NCBI RefSeq assembly: GCF_001904725.1
Contig: NZ_MRCE01000023.1
Span: 1-64,000 of the forward strand
DNA length: 64,000 nt
Origin: Phormidium ambiguum IAM M-71
GTDB lineage: Bacteria > Cyanobacteriota > Cyanobacteriia > Cyanobacteriales > Aerosakkonemataceae
Reading direction: 5' to 3'
Position 1 is the stretch's first letter. Every line of letters begins with the position of its first letter. Below are positions 58,940 to 64,000 of this stretch, piece after piece. Below the pieces are notes generated by a model. That model did not search any database, was not told where the DNA came from, and saw only the letters and a program-made list of their open reading frames with translations. The position numbers and the translations under genes were made by a program.

Positions 58940-60160
58940 ATGCAGTCAGGCTGGCGAATCGGGTCTATATTCGGTATCCCATTGTACATCGACCCATCGT
59001 GGCTGATTATTTTGGCATTTTTTAGTTTTACTAATGGCATCAATTTACAGCAAGATTATCCGGGTTGGGCTTCAGGAACAGCTTGGTTGATTGGCTTTTG
59101 CATGGCATTTTTACTATTTATTTCTGTGTTATTGCATGAGTTAGGTCATAGTTTAGTGGCTCGATCGCAAGGGATTAAAGTTAGTTCTATTACTTTATTT
59201 TTATTTGGTGGTATGGCGGCGATCGATCGAGAATCAAAAACTCCAGGGTTGTCGTTTCAAGTAGCGATCGCAGGTCCAATAGTTAGTTTTTGTTTATTCA
59301 TATCATTAACTTTAGTCACTATGCTATTTCCAATGCTTAGTCCTTTAGGGGTGTTAGTCAAAAGTTTGGCAAAAATTAATTTAGTCTTGGCTTTGTTTAA
59401 TTTAATTCCCGGTTTACCTTTAGATGGAGGACAAATTTTAAAAGCTGCTGTATGGAAGGTGACAGGCGATCGTCTGAAAGCGATTCATTGGGCAGCTAAA
59501 ACCGGAAAATTAATTGGTTGGTTAGGGATTATTTGTGGGGTAGTCTTTAGTTTATGGGTATCTGGTTTATTGTGGATTTCTCTAATTGGTTGGTTTATTT
59601 TGCGAAATGCTAATGCTTACGATCAGATTACCAGCATTCAAGAAACTTTATTAGAACTAATAGCTGCTGACGCAATGACTAGAGACTTTCGTGTTATTGA
59701 TGCAGATATGACTTTGGCAAAATTTGCTGATGATTATTTATTAAATAGTAATCCAACAGAAGTATATTTTGCCGCTTCTGATGGTCGATATCGCGGTTTA
59801 GTATCAGTTGATGATTTGCGATCGATCGAAAGAAGTCAATGGGAAATCCAAACTATTCATAACATAGTTAAACCTTTAACAGAAATCCCTCATTTAGAAG
59901 AAAATACTGCTTTAGTAGATGTTATTAATCGTCTAGAAACTGATAATTTACCTAGAATTACTGTTTTATCGCCCGCAGGTGCTGTTGCTGGATTAATCGA
60001 TCGAGGCGATATCATCAGAACTTTAGCTCAAAAACTAAATGTTCTCATTCCTGAAGCTCAAATTAAGCGGATTAAAGAAGAAGGTAACTATCCGCCCGGA
60101 TTACAAATTGCCACACTAGCTCAACAAGCAGCAGAATCTCGATCGATCGATACAATTTAA
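58940..60160 (+). CDS. M50 site-2 protease with CBS domains
   Basis: 406 aa. Six membrane segments. Zinc motif HELGH at residues 66-70 and the second active-site motif LIPGLPLDGGQ. A CBS pair occupies about residues 240-380 (AADAMTRDFRVIDADMTL, then TEIPHLEENTALVDVINRL). Homologues cut membrane-bound regulators such as anti-sigma factors. The CBS pair may bind nucleotides and tune activity. The target is not visible nearby. Confidence 0.92.
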   Translation: MQSGWRIGSIFGIPLYIDPSWLIILAFFSFTNGINLQQDYPGWASGTAWLIGFCMAFLLFISVLLHELGHSLVARSQGIKVSSITLFLFGGMAAIDRESKTPGLSFQVAIAGPIVSFCLFISLTLVTMLFPMLSPLGVLVKSLAKINLVLALFNLIPGLPLDGGQILKAAVWKVTGDRLKAIHWAAKTGKLIGWLGIICGVVFSLWVSGLLWISLIGWFILRNANAYDQITSIQETLLELIAADAMTRDFRVIDADMTLAKFADDYLLNSNPTEVYFAASDGRYRGLVSVDDLRSIERSQWEIQTIHNIVKPLTEIPHLEENTALVDVINRLETDNLPRITVLSPAGAVAGLIDRGDIIRTLAQKLNVLIPEAQIKRIKEEGNYPPGLQIATLAQQAAESRSIDTI

Positions 60161-60403
60161 TCTTAAAACTTTTATCAGTAAATAGATAAATTAATTTAGT
60201 AAAGAAAGGCAACAATAAAAAATCCTTTCATTTCCTACATTTTGCTAAACATGGATAAATTAAACTAAGAGTTAAATCTTATTAAGAAAAGTTAATAATA
60301 CCTATTAAAATTGTGATTGTTGCAAGTTATAATATCAGCTTAGGAAATTAAAATCGAAAAAATTAATCATCTTGAATTTCCCACCTTTACGAGGTAATAA
60401 AAC

Positions 60404-60913
60404 ATGAACTTTACTTTCATGATTCCCTTATCAATTGTCCTCGTTGCTACTTATTTCATCAGAAAGTCAGAGGATGAAATCGTCTATCTTTGTGGAATAG
60501 TCGTAGTTATAGGCTTAATTTTGAGTTTGATATTAGCACCTTGGCAAATCCAGCTTTTACTCTTAATTATTGCCGGATTTTCCACGCTTAGATTAGGTAG
60601 AAAAAACCAAACATTAGAAATAGAAGCAGAAAACAAATCATCTCTACAGTATCGAGGAAGTAACTACGAATCTAATCAGTCTAACTCCGCAAATATAGAA
60701 GTTATTGAAGCAGATGTAGAAGGAAAATACCGAGGTCAAGTTTGGAAAAATAATCCGACAGAAAAACCCAAAATCCCTCAAGTTTTTCATGTAACTTACA
60801 GAGGCGCTAGTACTCAATGTCAAAAATATGTGGTATCTTCTGAGCAAGAAAAAACTATTTTGCCCCTAAAACTAGATATAGATACTGCAACTAATACTAA
60901 TCAACAAAGTTGA
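60404..60913 (+). CDS. DUF4278-type membrane protein
   Basis: 169 aa. Two membrane helices in the first 65 residues, then a soluble tail with the YRG motifs of DUF4278: LQYRGSNYE, GKYRGQVWK and HVTYRGAST. This small domain is cyanobacterial and of unknown function; the fusion to a membrane anchor is less usual. It stands alone. The 243 bases upstream are AT-rich with no repeat. Confidence 0.78.
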   Translation: MNFTFMIPLSIVLVATYFIRKSEDEIVYLCGIVVVIGLILSLILAPWQIQLLLLIIAGFSTLRLGRKNQTLEIEAENKSSLQYRGSNYESNQSNSANIEVIEADVEGKYRGQVWKNNPTEKPKIPQVFHVTYRGASTQCQKYVVSSEQEKTILPLKLDIDTATNTNQQS

Positions 60914-60945
60914 TGTATATGTTGAGAATAGTTTCTGGTTATATT

Positions 60946-61713
60946 TTACAAATTTCCAACAATATATGAATTGGCAGTTAAATTAAATTGAGTGTAAATA
61001 GACTGCCATTCCAAAACAGATAAAGGTTGTAAGACAAATTCAGCATCAAAACAACTTTCTGCGGCTGTAATTAGGGCTTGTATAATCATTTCAATCAAGT
61101 TTTTTCCTAAATAATTAATAGGTAAATTAATTTTTGGTGGTTCAGCATCAGGAAATACTTGAGAGAAAAGAAACGTATTTGGGTGCAATTGCATCGAACC
61201 ATGTTGCAAAATAGCACCATCTCGATAAACTTGAGCACTACCAATTAGTTTTGCACCATCATCTAACAATAAATCTGCACCTGTAGCTGTAGCAAAACAG
61301 TTAGGATTATGAATATAGCCCCGTCCAGCTTTACCATAGTGTAAGTTAACATTAAGCGATCGCCAACCGAGAATCAAAAACTCACACAACTTTTGGTAAA
61401 CTTCCCTTCGACTTCCACTAATTCCCGAAATAATTACCGCATAAGTTAAATCTCCTTGGTGTAAAACTGCCCTACCTCCAGTAGGACGACGTACCAAATC
61501 TAACTTAGTGTTTTGCCAACTTAAATTTTCCCAAAATTTCGGCCAAACTCGTTGATGATATCCTAAAGAAATAGCTGCTGGCGACCAAGTATAAAAACGC
61601 AAAGTTGGTGGATGTAAACCCAGTCGATGCTGTTCCAATAGCCACTCATCAATAGCCATTTGCACCTTACCTGAAGCCTCCAGCAGCGGAATTAAACGGA
61701 ATTTATTAGTCAT
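60946..61713 (-). CDS. lipoate/octanoate transferase, LipM- or LplA-like
   Basis: 255 aa BPL/LPL fold. RRPTGGRAVLHQGDLTYAV, then NCFATATGADLLLDDGAKLIGSAQVYRDGAILQHGS. The Cys in NCFAT sits where LipM-type octanoyltransferases have their acyl-thioester residue, which favours transfer from octanoyl-ACP to a lipoyl domain. LplA-type ligation cannot be excluded. Confidence 0.83.
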   Translation of the reverse strand: MTNKFRLIPLLEASGKVQMAIDEWLLEQHRLGLHPPTLRFYTWSPAAISLGYHQRVWPKFWENLSWQNTKLDLVRRPTGGRAVLHQGDLTYAVIISGISGSRREVYQKLCEFLILGWRSLNVNLHYGKAGRGYIHNPNCFATATGADLLLDDGAKLIGSAQVYRDGAILQHGSMQLHPNTFLFSQVFPDAEPPKINLPINYLGKNLIEMIIQALITAAESCFDAEFVLQPLSVLEWQSIYTQFNLTANSYIVGNL

Positions 61714-62075
61714 TAGTTATGAATCATTGGTTAATTTTTTAGGACTTACGCAACTGGCATATTTTTACTGTAGGGTGCGTGACATTGCCAGATTATTTGC
61801 ACCGCATTATGAGATTTGTAGCATCACACACCAACCACTGTTTATGACAATTGTGTAATACCAATTCTCTGTAAAATTGCGCTTAATCATTGCCCCTCCC
61901 TGTACACGGGGAGGGGTTTGGGGTGGGGTTCATTCAGCGCATCTTCATAGAGAATTGGTATAAGTTCTGTTTTTGTTGGTAATGCTTGACTAGTCAAGAC
62001 TTATTATTATTAACCCTTGAGAGCATGAATTTACAAAAATACAGGAAATTAGTAATTACCAATGACCAACAATTA
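61714..62075. other. repeat-rich spacer
   Basis: 362 bases. Contains GGACTTACGCAACTGGCAT near 61741 and TAGGGTGCGTGACATTGCC near 61772, both resembling common cyanobacterial dispersed repeats, and the inverted-repeat element at 61858-61962. No gene. Confidence 0.6.
61858..61962. mobile_element. MITE-like element
   Basis: Arms ATACCAATTCTCT (61858-61870, extending through TTGCGCT to 61883) and the complement AGAGAATTGGTAT (61950-61962, with AGCGCAT at 61936-61942). The centre holds the hairpin CCCCTCCC/GGGGAGGGG (61893-61916) and GGGGTGGGG. About 105 bases, no reading frame. No target-site duplication could be fixed. Confidence 0.55.
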
Positions 62076-62564
62076 CTAACAAAACTTTTCTCGCAAAGCT
62101 TCATCATTATTATCAGCAATTGTAGCGACAATAGTGATGGCACGGGAAATTTCACCTGGAGAAAGTTCTGCCACAGTGCGTGTTGAAATTACCACTACTT
62201 GATCTTCAATAATCGCAAAACGAGATTCTAATGTTTCCGTTCCATTCATTTGCAAAAGTTTTCGCATTAACTCTAATTCATTTTTAGCAGGTAACTTTAG
62301 CACTGAAGACCAAACTGTAAAGCTATCATCATCTGTAGATCCAGTTAATTGGACAAATACCTCCACTGTGCCATATTTAAACTTCCACAGATAACCTGCC
62401 TCAGTTTTACTAACCATTGCCGTATCATCTTGATCTAAGCTGGAGATTACGGTCTCGATTACATCTTGGTAACTAACTGTTTCTTCAATCAGTTGATCAA
62501 CTTGTTCACTGCTAGATATATCTTGAGTTGTAACTGTTTCTGCATCTTGCCCAAAGGTAGTCAT
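62076..62564 (-). CDS. YbjN domain protein
   Basis: 162 aa, acidic. The YbjN fold is related to type III secretion chaperones: AGYLWKFKYGTVEVFVQL, KLPAKNELELMRKLLQMNG, SRFAIIEDQVVVISTRTVAELSPGEISRAI. In other bacteria members affect stress and motility. An N-terminal segment of about 30 residues is low-complexity and Thr/Ser/Gln-rich. Cytosolic, stand-alone. Confidence 0.8.
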   Translation of the reverse strand: MTTFGQDAETVTTQDISSSEQVDQLIEETVSYQDVIETVISSLDQDDTAMVSKTEAGYLWKFKYGTVEVFVQLTGSTDDDSFTVWSSVLKLPAKNELELMRKLLQMNGTETLESRFAIIEDQVVVISTRTVAELSPGEISRAITIVATIADNNDEALREKFC

Positions 62565-62830
62565 AGAAGTTTCCCTTTATCTTCTGTTGGGGTACTAGAC
62601 CAACAGTATCGTTTCTTGGCACTTTTGTGGAACTTATATTTCAGTTCCCAGTTACTAGCTTAGCGATCGCAGAGTTATTGGTAAATCAGTGGTAGCTAAT
62701 GGGTAGTAGGAATCTGATTACCCACTACCCACTAACGATTACCAGCTTCAATCTTGTAACTACTGGTAAATGAAGTTACATAATCTTTGCATCTGATAAG
62801 CAACTTTTGAACACAAAACTCTTAACTTCC

Positions 62831-63889
62831 TTAAAATGGCTTTTGAGCAATCCAATATTTACTCGCAAAATACACTTGAGTAGAAATATTAGTAAAGCCT
62901 GCCTTTTCTAAACGTTCCTCCAAATTATCGCTAATGTAATGTCTGTAGTAGGGTTCATGAAACATGGTGGGGAAATTCTCCATCATAGGCATAAAATCAG
63001 GAGAATCACTCATCTGCATAGAATCACAGATAACGAAAGTTCCACCTGGTTTAGTTACTCTAAAACATTCATCAATTACATTTTGACGCGCTGTAGCTGG
63101 TAATTCATGAAAGAGAAAAACGCTAGTAACTGCATGGAAGTAGTTATCTAAGTAAGGCAATTCTTCAGAATTGGCTTGCAATAGTTGGGGTAATTCTCCG
63201 GGAATTTGAGATAATAATTGATTTGCTTTTCTTAAGTAAGCTGGAGAAAGATCGATACCAAACAATGATGCTTTAGGTAAAGTTGCCCGAATAAATCTTA
63301 AAGTGCGTCCTGTTCCGCAAGCGACATCTAAAACTTTCAGTTTTTGCGGAGGAATGGAACTAAAAGCTTCTACTCCTTGCTTTAGTGGGGCGAGAATGCG
63401 TCGCCGCATGGCATCCGCAGAACCGCTAAACAGTATTTCTACTTGCAAATCGTAGAGATTAGCTGACATATCGCTCAAATAACCATCTGTTTGATGATGG
63501 AAATTTTGCAAGTAGTAGTTGGGATAACCGATCGTATCAATTTCCGAAGAAAAGTCTTGATGTTTCCTGTTGATCGATCGCTCTTTCGTCCGAGGTAAAT
63601 CAAACACCAACAGTGGATAATAACGGAAAAAGTCATCCCAAGGATTATCAAACAGCACACTAGCTGGATAAACGCCATTTTCTGCATCTTGCCAGTCTAC
63701 TTCCATTAAAGTTGCCAGCCTTTGTTGCATTTTTGCCAACAAATCTGGACTCAAAGCTTTCAGCTTTGCTTCTCGCCCTGGATACATTAACTTTAGCAAC
63801 TCTGCACTCACAGTTTTATGCGCTAAGCCGAAAATACTTTTGCCTTGTTGAAAAGTCTGATAAGCCAGTTTAGTTAAAGTGTCAGACAT
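62831..63889 (-). CDS. class I SAM-dependent methyltransferase
   Basis: 352 aa. SAM motif I VLDVACGTGRTLRFI, FGIDLSPAYLRKANQLL and YFHAVTSVFLFHELP. It has a 170-residue N-terminal extension (WDDFFRYYPLLVFDLPRTKERS) seen in cyanobacterial relatives. Substrate unknown; quinone, lipid or polyketide methylation are possible. The last 111 bases of the window beyond its start hold nothing recognisable. Confidence 0.87.
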   Translation of the reverse strand: MSDTLTKLAYQTFQQGKSIFGLAHKTVSAELLKLMYPGREAKLKALSPDLLAKMQQRLATLMEVDWQDAENGVYPASVLFDNPWDDFFRYYPLLVFDLPRTKERSINRKHQDFSSEIDTIGYPNYYLQNFHHQTDGYLSDMSANLYDLQVEILFSGSADAMRRRILAPLKQGVEAFSSIPPQKLKVLDVACGTGRTLRFIRATLPKASLFGIDLSPAYLRKANQLLSQIPGELPQLLQANSEELPYLDNYFHAVTSVFLFHELPATARQNVIDECFRVTKPGGTFVICDSMQMSDSPDFMPMMENFPTMFHEPYYRHYISDNLEERLEKAGFTNISTQVYFASKYWIAQKPF

Positions 63890-64000
63890 GAAAACGCTGT
63901 ATTCGCTAACTTAAAATGATTACCGTCTATATTGTAAATATTTGTAAAAGAGTTGGGAAACTTTCCCAAACAATAAAATCAAACATCCCATAAAAATTTG

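Overview
The window is chromosomal DNA from a cyanobacterium. It carries two copies of the photosystem I gene psaK, a ycf66 gene, a desA-type desaturase, a tocopherol cyclase, the cyanobacterial alkane pair (ado and aar), an isoleucyl-tRNA synthetase with a cyanobacterial membrane-anchoring insertion, very many GCGATCGC (HIP1-type) octamers, and arrays of the heptamer GGCAGAA of the kind called STRR. A filamentous or otherwise large-genome lineage is likely from the many dispersed repeats, Uma2, DUF29 and WD40-kinase genes; the genus cannot be given. No transposase, integrase, rRNA or CRISPR array was seen.

Layout. 1-6100: a small hypothetical gene, a TrmH/SpoU rRNA methyltransferase, tRNA-Leu(CAG), murA (probably starting at an ATT codon), an M48 peptidase whose 3' end runs into tRNA-Leu(CAA), tRNA-Lys(CTT), a hydrolase and an acyltransferase. 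6200-11500: metG behind a promoter and attenuator-like leader, a LabA-like NYN protein, LptC and a DacB peptidase. 11700-18700: the fatty-acid and phospholipid block plsX-fabH-(Uma2)-fabD-plsC, then DUF2288, an AI-2E-type permease and a YdcF-like protein. 18743-19077: tRNA-Arg(CCT) split by a 261-nt group I intron. 19100-30330: tocopherol cyclase, a zinc-ribbon/kinase/WD40 protein with a decayed extra WD40 tail, a GAF-GAF-GGDEF diguanylate cyclase, gnd, ycf66 and ileS with a CAAD-like insertion.

30559-37231 is the most unusual segment. It holds a ParA-like ATPase and then three co-directional genes: a winged-helix-like protein, a large P-loop ATPase, and a protein joining a DEDD exonuclease, an iron-sulfur RecB/Cas4-like nuclease and an FtsK-type DNA motor. 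This looks like an uncharacterised DNA-processing or defence module.

37355-49400 is a mix: a glycosyltransferase, a frameshifted DUF29 gene, desA, thrC, DUF4112, a hydrolase, a four-CBS histidine kinase, a putative DNA-binding protein and an orphan sugar-ABC permease. 49716-58830 is the alkane/acetyl-CoA carboxylase neighbourhood: ado, aar, two tandem repeat proteins, accA, an SDR, folE, trpF and two psaK genes. The repeat-protein genes are tandem duplicates. The spacer between them still holds a worn copy of the accA promoter and first codons, which records how the duplication happened. 58900-64000 holds an M50 site-2 protease with CBS domains, a DUF4278 membrane protein, a lipoate/octanoate transferase, a YbjN protein and a methyltransferase.

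Functionally the window is rich in acyl-lipid metabolism (plsX, fabH, fabD, three acyltransferases, desA, accA, ado, aar). It also holds translation genes and several signalling proteins. Dispersed palindromes and short repeats sit in many spacers and, in at least two cases, appear to have entered coding sequence in frame.
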